From Rosistilla ulvae (GTDB lineage Bacteria; Planctomycetota; Planctomycetia; Pirellulales; Pirellulaceae), in the NCBI RefSeq assembly GCF_007741475.1, contig NZ_CP036261.1, forward strand, positions 3,162,001 to 3,226,000: a DNA stretch of 64,000 nucleotides. The letters are read 5' to 3'. Both the position numbers and the translations under genes were made by a program. Below are positions 16,419-26,248 of the stretch, piece after piece. The stretch's first letter is position 1, and each line of letters begins with the position of its first letter. The notes under the pieces are model-generated. The model saw only the letters and a program-made list of their open reading frames with translations, ran no database searches and was not told the DNA's origin.

Positions 16419-17681
16419 TTATACCGTGACGGAGGCTGTGGCTGCATCGGCAGGCACGGGGAAGCCTTGGCACAATTCACTCACCTGTCCGCGGATCGAG
16501 GTAAGCACCGAATCGTCGTCGTGCGACTTGAGCGCCTGGATGATCCAATTGCCGATCGTTCGCATCTGTTCCACCTTCATGCCGCGCGTTGTCAGCGCGG
16601 GGGTTCCGATCCGGATGCCCGATGGATCCATCGGTTTGCGGGTATCGAATGGAATCATGTTCATGTTGACGGTGATTCCACATTTTTCCAAAGCCGCTTC
16701 GGCAAGCTTGCCACCGATCCCGAATCCGGTCACGTCGACCAGGCACAGGTGATTGTCGGTACCACCGCTGACCAGCGTGAGGCCACCAGCGATCAATGTT
16801 TCGGCCAAGACCTTGGCGTTGTCGACGACCTGTTGGCCGTAGGCTTGGAAATCGGCAGAGGCCGCTTCCTTGAAGCAGACCGCTTTGGCCGCCACGATGT
16901 GCATCAACGGGCCGCCTTGGATTCCCGGGAAGACGCTGCGGTTGATGGCTTTCAGGTCGTCCTGTTTGCACAAGATCAAACCGCTGCGTGGGCCGCGGAG
17001 TGTTTTGTGCGTGGTCGTGGTGACATAGTCGGCGACGGGGACCGGATTGTTGTGAATCTTGGCCGCGACCAGGCCGGCGTAATGCGCCATGTCGACCATC
17101 AATTTGGCCCCAACCTCGTTGGCGATTTCAGCGAACTTGTCGTGCGGGATTTCGCGAGGGTAGGCGCTGGCACCGGCGACGATCATCTTCGGTTTCAGTT
17201 CGCGAGCCAACCGCGCGATCTGATCGAAGTCGAGGCGATGGTGTTCGCGATCGACGCCGTAGCTGTGGAAATCGTACAGCTTGCCGCTGATGTTCAGCTT
17301 CATGCCGTGTGTCAGGTGGCCACCTTGTGCCAGGTCCAAGCCCAGCACCTTGTCACCCGGTTCCAGCACGGTCATATAAACCGCGGTATTGGCTTGCGAT
17401 CCGCTGTGCGGTTGCACGTTGGCCGCTTCGGCACCAAACAGATCGGTCGCCCGTTGGATCGCCAATCGCTCGGTCACATCGACAAATTCGCACCCGCCAT
17501 AATAGCGACGTCCGGGATATCCTTCGGCGTATTTATTGGTCAATACGCTGCCGGCAGCTTGCATCACAGCAGGGCTGGTGTAGTTCTCGCTGGCGATCAT
17601 CTCCAGACCGTCGCGTTGACGCTCGGCTTCGTTCGCAATGGATTGCCAAATTTCAGGGTCTTGTTTTTCCAGGATATTCAT
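16419..17681 (-). CDS. glyA: Serine hydroxymethyltransferase
   Basis: The 420-residue protein is a PLP enzyme interconverting serine and glycine with tetrahydrofolate, the main source of one-carbon units. It has [43 protein letters not shown], and [12 protein letters not shown], and the PLP-binding Lys226 in [14 protein letters not shown]. Length and motif order are standard. The ATG at 17681 gives the usual N-terminus. Confidence 0.96.
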   Translation of the reverse strand: MNILEKQDPEIWQSIANEAERQRDGLEMIASENYTSPAVMQAAGSVLTNKYAEGYPGRRYYGGCEFVDVTERLAIQRATDLFGAEAANVQPHSGSQANTAVYMTVLEPGDKVLGLDLAQGGHLTHGMKLNISGKLYDFHSYGVDREHHRLDFDQIARLARELKPKMIVAGASAYPREIPHDKFAEIANEVGAKLMVDMAHYAGLVAAKIHNNPVPVADYVTTTTHKTLRGPRSGLILCKQDDLKAINRSVFPGIQGGPLMHIVAAKAVCFKEAASADFQAYGQQVVDNAKVLAETLIAGGLTLVSGGTDNHLCLVDVTGFGIGGKLAEAALEKCGITVNMNMIPFDTRKPMDPSGIRIGTPALTTRGMKVEQMRTIGNWIIQALKSHDDDSVLTSIRGQVSELCQGFPVPADAATASVTV

Positions 17682-17815
17682 GCGATTGGGGTGTGAGCGT
17701 GGTTAGAAGTCGAGAAGGTTGGTCCGCTAATTGTCGGCTGATCGTTGCGGATCGTCAATCCGCATCTAGACAATAGGATCCGTTCTCGTCCACGTCTCCA
17801 ACGCGAATCGCTGTG

Positions 17816-17841
17816 GCCCTCGCGGCGATCGCCGCGAGGGC
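17816..17841 (-). terminator. Perfect 26-bp palindrome after the RraA-like gene
   Basis: The palindrome (arms GCCCTCGCGGCGA and TCGCCGCGAGGGC) starts 11 bases beyond the minus-strand stop at 17853. It can form a very stable GC-rich hairpin before glyA. No T-tract follows, so it may act as a processing or stabilising hairpin rather than a classical terminator. Confidence 0.5.
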
Positions 17842-17852
17842 GAGCTGGCGAT

Positions 17853-18503
17853 TTACAAAATCCCGAATTTCGCATACGCGTCGACGGCTCCCATTCCCTG
17901 CTTGATCGCATCGCGGGTGACGTTTTCGGCGTGAACTTTTTCCCAGGCCGCGGCCAGGATCTCGGCGCTTTGAGCTTGGGGAACGATCACGACGCCATCC
18001 TCGTCGGCGACCACGATGTCGCCGCTACAAATCGTCACACCACCAACGACCACGGGTTGATCAAACGCGGTGACCCGTTGCCGATGGCAACTGTCGTAGA
18101 CACTGCGCCCGGCGGCGAAGACGGGGAAGCCCATCGCCCGCATCTTGGGCACATCGCGAACCGCGCCGTCGACGATCACGCCGACACAGCCGCGGTTGGA
18201 CGCTGCCGTCGACAGCAGTTCACCCCAGATTCCCGAACGCATCGATCCGGCCGCAGCCGCGATCACGACATCGTCGCTCTGGCAACTGTCGACCAATTGC
18301 AGTTCCAGTTCGTATGGCGAAGGATCGACGTCGAATAGATCTTCCCAAGCGCTGGTGCGGCAGCGGCCAATCAATACTTCCGTTGTCGTTTGCGGTGGCA
18401 GTTCGTGTTGGATGCTCTGATTCCGCAAACCAAATTGGTCGCAAGCATCGGCGACGACAGCGCTATACAAGGTCTCGCGCAATTGCGCAAAGGTGCGTTC
18501 CAT
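17853..18503 (-). CDS. RraA-like protein (HMG/CHA aldolase family)
   Basis: The 216-residue product matches the RraA/dimethylmenaquinone methyltransferase-like fold, which includes RNase E regulators and 4-hydroxy-4-methyl-2-oxoglutarate aldolases. Visible motifs are ADACDQFG, GSMRSGIWGELLSTAA, GVIVDGAVRDVPKM and ICSGDIVVADEDGVVIVP. The conserved GxxxG and the RD pair are intact, which in aldolases bind the divalent metal and substrate. Which activity applies is unclear. The start is the ATG at 18503 (MERTFAQL); the frame is open further upstream without family similarity. Confidence 0.8.
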   Translation of the reverse strand: MERTFAQLRETLYSAVVADACDQFGLRNQSIQHELPPQTTTEVLIGRCRTSAWEDLFDVDPSPYELELQLVDSCQSDDVVIAAAAGSMRSGIWGELLSTAASNRGCVGVIVDGAVRDVPKMRAMGFPVFAAGRSVYDSCHRQRVTAFDQPVVVGGVTICSGDIVVADEDGVVIVPQAQSAEILAAAWEKVHAENVTRDAIKQGMGAVDAYAKFGIL

Positions 18504-18908
18504 GGATCGATTCCGATTCAGTGTGGAGGGGGGGTTGTGAGCGGCAGATTTGCCGAGGCAAGCATCGTTGACAACGCGCTCGCCCTGTGCCGGTGGGGCG
18601 GGACACACCTCTTTGGCGCGGTGCATTCACCGCGGCGCGACGTGTGTGTTCGTGAAATCACAGCATAGCCTCATCCATCAGGAATGACAGAGCACTCACG
18701 AAAGTTGGCCTGGGTAACACCGGTGTTGGCGGCAGCGATGATCCTTGGCGGTGTCGGGCCGAATTGCGTTATTATCTTTCGAGGGGGCGGTGAGCAACAT
18801 TGGAGTTGGACGCTTCGAATTTGCGTCCCCCCTAAAATTGAATTCGCCGCTGGCGATCGCCTTTACTGTGGCTGACGGATTTGAGATCGATCGCCTATAC
18901 TGGCCGCG
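18504..18908. other. Divergent intergenic region
   Basis: These 405 bases lie between the RraA-like gene and the alpha/beta hydrolase. A possible 63-codon frame at 18684-18875 has a hydrophobic N-terminus but no spaced ribosome-binding site and no recognisable content, so I do not call it. No RNA or repeat is evident. Confidence 0.35.
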
Positions 18909-19796
18909 ATGAACGGCGATCAAAACTGGCAAAACGAATATCCTTTTACTTCGCGATGGCACGAGGCCGATGGGCATCGTTACCACTTTATCAGCGAAGG
19001 GGCTGGCGATCAGACGATCCTGGCCGTGCACGGCAATCCGACGTGGAGCTTTTATTGGCGAAACGCGGTCCAACGTTTTCGCGATACCCATCGGGTTGTC
19101 GCCGTCGATCACATCGGATGTGGGCTCAGCGACAAGCCGCAAGATTACGACTATTGCTTGGAAACCCACGCGGCGAATCTGGGCCGTTTGATCGAGGCCG
19201 AGGATTTGCGGCGGATCACGCTGCTGGCTCACGATTGGGGGGGCGCGATCGGTCTGCTGGCTCTCACCAAACATGTGGATCGTTTCGAGCGGATTATCCT
19301 GCTGAACACCGCCGCCTTTCCTCCTCCCTACGTTCCCTGGCGGATCGGCGTGTTGCGATGTCCCGTCCTGGGGTCGTTTGCAATCCGTGGGCTCAATGCT
19401 TTTGCGGGGCCCGCGGTGACGATGGCGATGTCGCGGCAATCGCTTAGCCCAGCGGCGCGGGCCGGTTTGTTGGCCCCCTACAAGAATTGGGCCGACCGCG
19501 TGGCGATCGATGGATTTGTTCGCGACATTCCGATGTCGCCTTCGCATCGCACCTGGCGTTCTTTGGAGAATCTCGAAGCGGCGTTGCCGGGACTGTCGCA
19601 TCTGCCAGCGATGTTCGTCTGGGGGATGAAGGATTGGTGCTTCCGCCCCGAATGTATGGACCGACTGCAAAAGTCGATGCCTCACGCCCAGACCGTCCCG
19701 ATCGACGACGCGGGGCATTATGTGATGGAGGACGCTCCCGAACAGGTGCTCGGTGCGATCGATCAATTCTTGAATCGCGAAGTTCCGGTCAGCTAA
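18909..19796 (+). CDS. Alpha/beta hydrolase, haloalkane dehalogenase-like
   Basis: The 295-residue protein has the haloalkane dehalogenase-type layout. The oxyanion motif is HGNPTWSFYWR, the nucleophile elbow is HDWGG (Asp about residue 104), and the base histidine is in DAGHYVMEDAP. Aspartate rather than serine as nucleophile fits dehalogenases, epoxide hydrolase relatives and OleB-type beta-lactone decarboxylases. No oleA, oleC or oleD gene is adjacent, so an Ole role is only a possibility. The start at 18909 is an ATG. Confidence 0.82.
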   Translation: MNGDQNWQNEYPFTSRWHEADGHRYHFISEGAGDQTILAVHGNPTWSFYWRNAVQRFRDTHRVVAVDHIGCGLSDKPQDYDYCLETHAANLGRLIEAEDLRRITLLAHDWGGAIGLLALTKHVDRFERIILLNTAAFPPPYVPWRIGVLRCPVLGSFAIRGLNAFAGPAVTMAMSRQSLSPAARAGLLAPYKNWADRVAIDGFVRDIPMSPSHRTWRSLENLEAALPGLSHLPAMFVWGMKDWCFRPECMDRLQKSMPHAQTVPIDDAGHYVMEDAPEQVLGAIDQFLNREVPVS

Positions 19797-19820
19797 TCGG
19801 CCGGCGGGTTGGCGAACCTG

Positions 19821-19952
19821 GCGCTAGCAGCTTGTCGGTTTAATCAGCCGGTTGGGCGTTAGCCCCGGTTCCGCTGCCACTAAACCGGGGCTAACGCCCA
19901 AACGGCTAATGCGAGGAAGCTCGTTGTGACTAAACCGACAAGCCGCTAGCGC
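19821..19952. repeat. Compound nested palindrome (132 bp)
   Basis: Outer arms of 22 bp (19821-19842 and 19931-19952, core GCTTGTCGGTTTA) match at 21 positions. Inner arms of 25 bp (19846-19870 and 19883-19907, core GGGCGTTAGCCCCGGTT) match at 24. The single strand could fold into two stacked hairpins. It lies in a 412-base gap (19797-20208) that otherwise appears empty. The architecture resembles the element at 3496-3636, but the sequences differ and no target duplication is obvious. Confidence 0.8.
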
Positions 19953-20208
19953 GTGCCGGGGTGGTGCCTCGCGTCGAAACACGGAATAGCCCTGGTGGCT
20001 GTAAATGCCGCGTTTCAATGCGCTGCCGGTTGGGGTATAATCTCTCGCTCTGGGAATGACAGGTTCACGTTTTGCCGATGGTGAAAGAGCGCTACGTTAG
20101 ACCCACAATAACTCCTCTGCGGCAGCGGATGTTCTGAAGATCTCGATCCCCGGGGTCGCTTGCATCTGCGATGCGAATCATCGAACACTCTTTCCCACCA
20201 GAAGCTCG

Positions 20209-21390
20209 TTGAATCACGAAACCATAACCAGCCGCGACGATCTCGATCGCTTTTGCGAGCGGCTCGCCCAGCAACCGTTAATTGCTTTTGATACCGAATT
20301 TGTCTCGGAGGATCGCTACCGCCCCGAGCTCTGTTTGCTGCAAGTCGCTGCGGGCGACATGTTGGCGATCATCGATCCGATCGCGATTGGGACGACTCAG
20401 CCGTTTTGGGACCTGATCTCCACGCCGGGCCGGACGGTTATCGTGCACGCCGGTCGCGAAGAGATGCGGTTTTGTTGGCGTTTCGCTGGCAAACCGATCG
20501 CGGGATGTTTTGACGTCCAAATGGCAGCCGGTTTCGTGGGAATCGAATATCCGGCGTCGTTGGGCAATCTGGTCAAAACGATCTGCGGAAAGACGCTTGG
20601 CAAAGGGGAGACACGCACCGATTGGCGTCGCCGCCCACTTTCCGACGGGCAGATCGAATACGCCCTGCAAGACGTGATCGATCTGGCCACGCTTCATGAA
20701 ACGATCGGTAAGATGGTCGACGACCTGCAGCGTCGAACTTGGCTTGAAGAAGAGATCGCGACGCTTCAGCAGACGGTCGCCGACAACGAAGTAAACGAGA
20801 ATTGGCATCGTGTCTCGGGCAGCAGCAGTTTGCCACCGCGGCAGATGGCGATCATCCGCGAACTGTGGCGTTGGCGGGAAGCCAGGGCGCAAAAGATTGA
20901 TCAACCGGCACGGCGGGTGTTGCGCGACGATCTGCTGGTGGAACTAGCCCGCCGGGGCAGCCCCGATCCGAAACGAATCAACAGTATCCGCGGGATGGAA
21001 CGGCGGAATCTGCAAGCCCATCACGAAGCGATCGCCCACGCGATCGGGCTCGCGTTGGATTTGGACGACAGCGAGTTGCCGGTTAAACCGCGCGGTGAAC
21101 GACGCGCCAAAGTCCCAATGCTCAGCCAGTTTCTGTCGACCGCGATCGCTTGTGTCTCGCGAACTCACAAGATGGCGCCAGCGATCGTTGGCAACGCCGA
21201 CGATGTTCGCGAATTGTTGACCTACGAAATGAGTGGCAACATGAATGCCCCGAAACCGGCGCTGTTGCGTGGTTGGCGAGGCGATGTCGTGGGGAAAGCG
21301 TTCCGCGACGTGTTGGATGGCAAGCTGGCGATCCGCGTGGCGAATCGACAAGCCGAACAGCCGTTGGAATTTATCGACGCCCAACCTTAG
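20209..21390 (+). CDS. rnd: Ribonuclease D
   Basis: The 393-residue protein is a DEDDy 3'-5' exoribonuclease that trims tRNA and other RNA 3' ends. ExoI is FDTEFV (Asp28, Glu30) and ExoIII is YALQDV (Tyr151, Asp155). In ExoII the motif HAGREEMRF has Glu85 where the catalytic Asp usually stands. Two C-terminal HRDC-like segments follow (MAIIRELWRWREARAQKID; a second after residue 300). The start is a TTG at 20209, because no ATG or GTG gives a full exonuclease domain. Confidence 0.9.
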   Translation: MNHETITSRDDLDRFCERLAQQPLIAFDTEFVSEDRYRPELCLLQVAAGDMLAIIDPIAIGTTQPFWDLISTPGRTVIVHAGREEMRFCWRFAGKPIAGCFDVQMAAGFVGIEYPASLGNLVKTICGKTLGKGETRTDWRRRPLSDGQIEYALQDVIDLATLHETIGKMVDDLQRRTWLEEEIATLQQTVADNEVNENWHRVSGSSSLPPRQMAIIRELWRWREARAQKIDQPARRVLRDDLLVELARRGSPDPKRINSIRGMERRNLQAHHEAIAHAIGLALDLDDSELPVKPRGERRAKVPMLSQFLSTAIACVSRTHKMAPAIVGNADDVRELLTYEMSGNMNAPKPALLRGWRGDVVGKAFRDVLDGKLAIRVANRQAEQPLEFIDAQP

Positions 21391-21493
21391 CGCCGCGCAA
21401 GGTCTGCACCTGACAGCTCTCTCTGTGCTTCGATGTTCACGACATCGGAAATGCCATGCGACATTCCACGGGGGAACGCTCGGCGACGACACG

Positions 21494-22051
21494 TCACGCC
21501 ATCGCGACGTCGGCGGCTTTAAAAACCGTTTGTGCGCGGCGATAACCGAGTCGTTCGTACAATCGCAGCGCCGCGGTGTTGTCGGTCGTCACTTCCAGAT
21601 GCATCCGGGTTAGCCCGATCTGTTGGAAGCCTTTGGTGGCCAGATTCAACAGGATGCTCCCCAGTCCTTGGCCGCGATGTGGTTTCGCGATCCCCAGATT
21701 CTGCAGCGCTCCCCAGCCTTCGGCCTGAATTCCTTGAACCGTCCCAACGGGCTGCGGTTTCCGCGAATCGGAATCGCGGAATCTCAACAGCCACGTCGCT
21801 TCGGGGACAAAGTTCGATCGACCGGCGATCTCTTGCATCAACCGTTGGCAGCCATCGCGCTGCCCCAGGCAGGGGAAAACGTTTGCATCGAGTTCCCATT
21901 GGAAGCTGTGGAATTTCGCCAGCCCGTGCTGTTTCAACAGATCCTCCGACCACGGCAGGACTTCATAGCCTTCGGGCAATCGGTAGCTGGAAGGAACAAA
22001 ATTCTCCAGGTCCAATTCCATTCGATAACGTTTGAAGTAGGTGATGCCCAT
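21494..22051 (-). CDS. GNAT-family N-acetyltransferase
   Basis: The 185-residue protein has the acetyl-CoA-binding motif A, IAKPHRGQGLGSILLNLATK (RGQGLG), and motif B, TTDNTAALRLYERLGYRRA, typical of GNAT enzymes. The N-terminal half (MGITYFKRYRMELDL then VFPCLGQRDGCQRLM) is specific and holds the substrate side. The acceptor is unknown. It is divergent from the SDR gene. Confidence 0.85.
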   Translation of the reverse strand: MGITYFKRYRMELDLENFVPSSYRLPEGYEVLPWSEDLLKQHGLAKFHSFQWELDANVFPCLGQRDGCQRLMQEIAGRSNFVPEATWLLRFRDSDSRKPQPVGTVQGIQAEGWGALQNLGIAKPHRGQGLGSILLNLATKGFQQIGLTRMHLEVTTDNTAALRLYERLGYRRAQTVFKAADVAMA

Positions 22052-22329
22052 CGGCGTGGCGCTCCCGAATGTCGCTGCTTCGATACCAAGTCCGTGCCGA
22101 CAATTTTACCCCATTTTTCACGCTCGCCCAACGATCTTGGGCGACGGGGGAATTTCGTTCCGAAAAGCGGGGCCTGCTGGGCAATATGAAGCGGTTGCTG
22201 GGGTGGTCGGGCTGTCGCTCGAGCGGCCTCTGTGGTTGCATCCCAAGGATGCTTGGGCGAAACTTGCACGACAGCGCCTCGGCGACCTGTTCCCTCCAAT
22301 ATCTCCCTCCTATCATAGGAACCGCAACC

Positions 22330-23139
22330 TTGCCATTTGATCTGACCGGTTCGACAGCTCTGATCACGGGTGGCACGCAAGGTGTCGGGGCGGCTATCGC
22401 GATCGCGATCGCCGGTTCCGGTGGCAACGTCGTGCTGCATGGACTTCGCGATGACGACGCCGCACAGCAAACGCTCGCCGCCTGCCGCGCCCAAGGGGCA
22501 AATGCCGATCTGTTGTTGGGCGATCTCGCCGGACCGACCGAAGACTGTATTGGCCGATTGTTCGATTCTGCGACGGCCGCTCATCCCGAGATCAACATGT
22601 TGGTCAACAATGCCGGCACCTACATCGACGTGCCGTTTTTGGAGATGGATTTCGAGCGGTATCAGCGGACGATGCAGTTGAACGTGGCGGCAGGTTTCTT
22701 TTTGACCCAGGCCTTCGCACGCCGCTGGGTCGATCGCCAGGCACGCGGCCGCGTCCTGTTCACCGGATCGATCAACGGTCAATTGGCCGAACCCGATCAC
22801 GTCGCTTACGACAGCAGCAAGGGAGCGGTTTTGGCGATGGTGAAATCGCTGTGCGTGGCGCTCGCCCCGCATGGAATCCGCGTTAACGGCATGGCGCCGG
22901 GCTTGGTCAAGACTCCGTTGACCGGCGTCCTGGAGACCGACCAAGACCTCGATGCTTGGATGCGTTTGCACACGCCCAACGGTCGCGTTCCCGAAGCATC
23001 GGCCTGTGGTGGAGCCGCCGTTTTCTTATTGAGCGACGAGGCGGAACATGTTCACGGCCAGATGTTGTTGGTCGACGGAGGGATGAGCGCATGGCAGCAA
23101 CCCGATATGCCGACACAATTGCGCGGCAAGCTGTCGTAG
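22330..23139 (+). CDS. Short-chain dehydrogenase/reductase
   Basis: The 269-residue classical SDR has cofactor motif TGGTQGVGAAIA, VNNAGTY, catalytic serine in FTGSINGQ, and YDSSKGAV supplying Tyr and Lys. The C-terminus (GQMLLVDGGMSAWQ) is typical of FabG-like or glucose dehydrogenase-like enzymes. The substrate is unknown. The start is inferred to be the TTG at 22330 (LPFDLTGSTAL), with AGGA nine bases upstream. The frame is open upstream to 22069 and an ATG at 22186 is possible, but that extension does not look like SDR sequence. Confidence 0.82.
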   Translation: MPFDLTGSTALITGGTQGVGAAIAIAIAGSGGNVVLHGLRDDDAAQQTLAACRAQGANADLLLGDLAGPTEDCIGRLFDSATAAHPEINMLVNNAGTYIDVPFLEMDFERYQRTMQLNVAAGFFLTQAFARRWVDRQARGRVLFTGSINGQLAEPDHVAYDSSKGAVLAMVKSLCVALAPHGIRVNGMAPGLVKTPLTGVLETDQDLDAWMRLHTPNGRVPEASACGGAAVFLLSDEAEHVHGQMLLVDGGMSAWQQPDMPTQLRGKLS

Positions 23140-23165
23140 CCGTTGTCGGGCGATCGCGAGGTCCC

Positions 23166-23720
23166 CTATCGCGCTGCGGTGGCGGGGACGACTGGTGTTG
23201 GGTGTTCGCTGGCCGACGGAAAGATCTTTAACTCGCGCTGCTGCGATCGCAGCGGTGGGCTGTTGGGATAAAGACGCTTGATGTAGTGGCGTCGGGAACT
23301 GCTCATCAGATGCCGATCCCAGCCCCAGCGATCCAACAACCGTTCGGAGATCCGAGCGTTGCTCGCTTCGCAGACGATCGCGTCGCTTTTTTTGATCTCG
23401 GCAATCGCATCGAGCGTCGTTGCAGCGCATCGCGCGGTGGCAAAGCTGGTTCCGGGGGAGGAGACGACGTACTTGAGAACCAGAAAATTGGGCTGGCGCC
23501 ACAATTGGTCGTAATACAGATGGCAAACGTCTTGGTTCTTACCGCCGGCGGCGCGGCGGCGGATGTCTTGCCAGACGCGCAGTCGTGTGATCACTGTCGG
23601 CCAAGGGCGGAAGCGGATCGATTTCAATTGGCCATCGCGCACTTCGATCACGCCGTGGTAACGACGGCGCAGCGTCGACGCGGCGTCGGTCAAATCGTTC
23701 ACACTCTCAAACAACGGCAT
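23166..23720 (-). CDS. Conserved-looking hypothetical protein
   Basis: The 184-residue protein is basic. It contains a segment resembling a small alpha/beta domain: KYVVSSPGTSFATARCAATT, then AIAEIKKSDAIVCEASNARI and LLDRWGWDRHLM. I do not recognise the family. It converges on the SDR gene with a 26-base gap. The 220 bases upstream, to the next minus gene at 23941, hold no convincing gene. Confidence 0.6.
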   Translation of the reverse strand: MPLFESVNDLTDAASTLRRRYHGVIEVRDGQLKSIRFRPWPTVITRLRVWQDIRRRAAGGKNQDVCHLYYDQLWRQPNFLVLKYVVSSPGTSFATARCAATTLDAIAEIKKSDAIVCEASNARISERLLDRWGWDRHLMSSSRRHYIKRLYPNSPPLRSQQRELKIFPSASEHPTPVVPATAAR

Positions 23721-23940
23721 CGCGGCTTACCTGTTGGATGTTCCCGGGGACTTTCCGAGCTCGAAACGGGCCGGCGGTGCCGCCGTTGTATCGAGCCAGT
23801 GCTAAGAAATCGCTGGTTCTCGGCGTTTGAAACATACGCCAAAGAGAGGTCCGAAGCGGTTGGGAACCGCGGATTGGGGCGTGGCGGTTGCTGCGAGACA
23901 AACGATCGTGCCGATTGCAACGATCGAGACCCACCGCAGA

Positions 23941-24759
23941 TTATTGTTGGTCGGCCGCGCGGGCGTAAAACTCAACCACCGTCGACGTCTCGCCATCGTC
24001 GACCGAATCGCGGCGAACTTCCAACTCGACCCCCTGGGCATGGATGTCGACGATCGAGACTGTTGCTTCGCTTCCCCAGACCGCTTCGGCATCGGCTGTG
24101 GGACTTGGCAGCAACGGCGGAACAAAACCGGCGAACAGGTTGCCGACGCGCTGTCCCGGTTGATAACGCACTCGTAACAAACCATGCACTTCGTCGACAC
24201 CATCGCGGTTGCTGCGTTGGATCCGTTGGTCGACGTCGTCGGCCAGCGGCGGTGTCTCTTCATCGACGATGTCGGTGCCGGCGTTTGGTTCCGCCTTGGT
24301 CATCGCCGTCCGTTCTCTAACCATCGCAACGAGGTCGGGCAGGGTCGATTGGAACGGCCAATTCAACGCCAAGCAAGCGACTTCGCTGGAGATCAACAAC
24401 AGCCAGATGGAGACCGCTGCGATCACGCTTGGCTGCAGCGTCGTCAGCCAAAGTGTCAAGATCACCGCAGCGGGAGTGAAGGCAAACGGCAACCAGCGGG
24501 GCGGCGCAGATTGCACCTCCGACGCAGGCCACGGATTGTGGACCAACCACCATCGGGGGATGTTGGTCAGTGCGATCAACAGCATCGCGATCAGCACGAT
24601 CTGCCAACTGGGGACGTCGGCAGTCTGGCGTGCAAGACCGCGCAGAAACAAGATGACCGCCACGCTGTTCCACGCCGCTAGCCAGATCGGCCAGCGGGAT
24701 TCAAACAACGCGGCGGCGAACTGCCGTCGGTCGGGCGACTTAGACGGCAACGGTTGCAT
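23941..24759 (-). CDS. Membrane protein of unknown function, overlapping metK
   Basis: The 272-residue product has four or so hydrophobic segments in the first 150 residues ([68 protein letters not shown]). A soluble C-terminal part follows with [20 protein letters not shown] and [18 protein letters not shown]. No known domain is recognised. The start at 24759 overlaps the last 20 bases of metK, suggesting translational coupling; the frame stays open inside metK, but that part is a shadow. Confidence 0.65.
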   Translation of the reverse strand: MQPLPSKSPDRRQFAAALFESRWPIWLAAWNSVAVILFLRGLARQTADVPSWQIVLIAMLLIALTNIPRWWLVHNPWPASEVQSAPPRWLPFAFTPAAVILTLWLTTLQPSVIAAVSIWLLLISSEVACLALNWPFQSTLPDLVAMVRERTAMTKAEPNAGTDIVDEETPPLADDVDQRIQRSNRDGVDEVHGLLRVRYQPGQRVGNLFAGFVPPLLPSPTADAEAVWGSEATVSIVDIHAQGVELEVRRDSVDDGETSTVVEFYARAADQQ

Positions 24760-25924
24760 TCTTGCAAGCGGTCGCGAACTCTTCGGCGCGGTCGGTCTTT
24801 TCCCAAGTGAAACCGTCGCCGCTGCGACCGAAGTGGCCACCGGCTGCGGTTGGGCGATAGATCGGCCGACGCAGGTCCAAGTAATTGATAATGCCACCGG
24901 GGGTCAGTGGGAAGAAATCGCGGATCGCTGCGCAGATCTGATCGTCCGACAGCGTACCGGTTCCTTGCGTATCGACGTGGACGCTGACAGGTTCAGTCAC
25001 GCCAATCGCGTACGCCAGTTGGACTTCGCAGCGTTCGGCAACGCCCGAGGCAACGATCGTCTTGGCGATGTGGCGAGCCATGTATGCGGCGCTGCGATCG
25101 ACCTTGGTCGCGTCTTTACCACTAAACGCGCCACCGCCGTGACGGCCCCATCCGCCGTAAGTGTCGACGATGATCTTGCGACCGGTCAGGCCACAGTCGC
25201 CGTGAGGTCCGCCGACGACAAACTTGCCCGTTGGGTTGATGTGGTACTTGATGTCACCCTTGTCCAGTTCAGCTGGCAAGCATGGGGCGATGACCTTTTC
25301 GGTGACCTCTTTGACGATCGTCGCGTGATCGACATCGGGGCAGTGTTGGGTCGAAACGACAACCGTATCGATACGAACTGGCGTGTTGCCTTCGTATTCG
25401 ACGGTGACTTGTGCCTTGTTGTCGGGACGAATCCATCCGATCTCGCCAGTCTGGCGGGCTTCGGTGATCCGGTTGATGATCCGGTGCGACAACGCGATCG
25501 GCAACGGCATCAATTCGGGAGTGTCTTTGCAAGCGTATCCGAACATCAAGCCTTGGTCGCCAGCGCCGATTTCTTTGCCGCTGTCGGAGTTTTCATCGAC
25601 ACCTTGAGCGATATCGGGGCTTTGTGCGTCCAGAGAAACCAATACGGCGCAGGTGCTGCCGTTGATTCCCATCTTGTCGTCGGTGTAACCGACTTCGTTG
25701 ATCACCTGGCGAACGACGTCCGAAAATTTGACGTTCGCTTGGGACGAGATCTCACCCGCGATGCATGCCATTCCGGTGGTGACCATCGTTTCGCAAGCGA
25801 CCCGGCTGTTGGGATCTTGTTCCAGCAGAGCGTCGAGGATTCCATCGGAGATCTGGTCCGCCAGTTTATCGGGATGTCCCATGCTGACCGATTCACTGGT
25901 AAATAAGTATTTGCCACTAGACAC
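24740..25924 (-). CDS. metK: S-adenosylmethionine synthetase
   Basis: The 394-residue enzyme makes S-adenosylmethionine from methionine and ATP. Signatures are [20 protein letters not shown], the hexapeptide-like [12 protein letters not shown], and the P-loop-like [19 protein letters not shown]. The start is a GTG at 25924, eight bases after a GGAG. It gives the expected N-terminus ([12 protein letters not shown]), whereas the open frame up to 26068 adds unrelated sequence. No SAM riboswitch was recognised upstream. Confidence 0.96.
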   Translation of the reverse strand: MSSGKYLFTSESVSMGHPDKLADQISDGILDALLEQDPNSRVACETMVTTGMACIAGEISSQANVKFSDVVRQVINEVGYTDDKMGINGSTCAVLVSLDAQSPDIAQGVDENSDSGKEIGAGDQGLMFGYACKDTPELMPLPIALSHRIINRITEARQTGEIGWIRPDNKAQVTVEYEGNTPVRIDTVVVSTQHCPDVDHATIVKEVTEKVIAPCLPAELDKGDIKYHINPTGKFVVGGPHGDCGLTGRKIIVDTYGGWGRHGGGAFSGKDATKVDRSAAYMARHIAKTIVASGVAERCEVQLAYAIGVTEPVSVHVDTQGTGTLSDDQICAAIRDFFPLTPGGIINYLDLRRPIYRPTAAGGHFGRSGDGFTWEKTDRAEEFATACKNATVAV

Positions 25925-26248
25925 GAACGAGACTCCATGAAGGGGAAAGTTGCAGAACTTCAATGCTTGACCGCTAATTCTAGCCGACCTGAACGAGTTT
26001 GTGGACCCACACAAAGATTGGATTTGCCAAGGTCGATTGTCCGGGCGGTCGCCTCCGTTGGGGTGCATACGCTAGCGGGCAAAGCGTTCTCCAGAAACCA
26101 CTTGTCGCCTTAGGGTTGCTAGCTGAATGTTGATCTTCCCTAATTCTGGCAGATCGATAGAATCGTCCGTCGAAGCGGTCCGAGACATGGATGTCTCAGC
26201 GACGGGGACCGCAGCGTGTAACAATGCAAATACATGGAGAGGCAGCAG
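25925..26248. other. Divergent intergenic region metK / small membrane protein
   Basis: This 324-base region must carry the metK promoter (minus) and that of the gene at 26249 (plus). I looked for SAM-I, SAM-II and SAH riboswitch cores and saw none. No repeat is evident. Confidence 0.35.

Noticed and set aside
16365-17696. A 443-codon plus-strand frame opposite glyA
   Set aside because: glyA is unambiguous on the minus strand; the opposite frame has no domain.
18684-18875. Small ORF with hydrophobic N-terminus
   Set aside because: The only purine-rich site abuts the ATG with no spacing, and the sequence has no homologous-looking content.
25925-26068. N-terminal extension of metK
   Set aside because: The extension does not resemble MetK; the GTG at 25924 has a good ribosome-binding site and gives the family N-terminus.
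25925-26100. Possible SAM riboswitch upstream of metK
   Set aside because: No SAM-I, SAM-II or SAH core sequence or matching helices could be seen.
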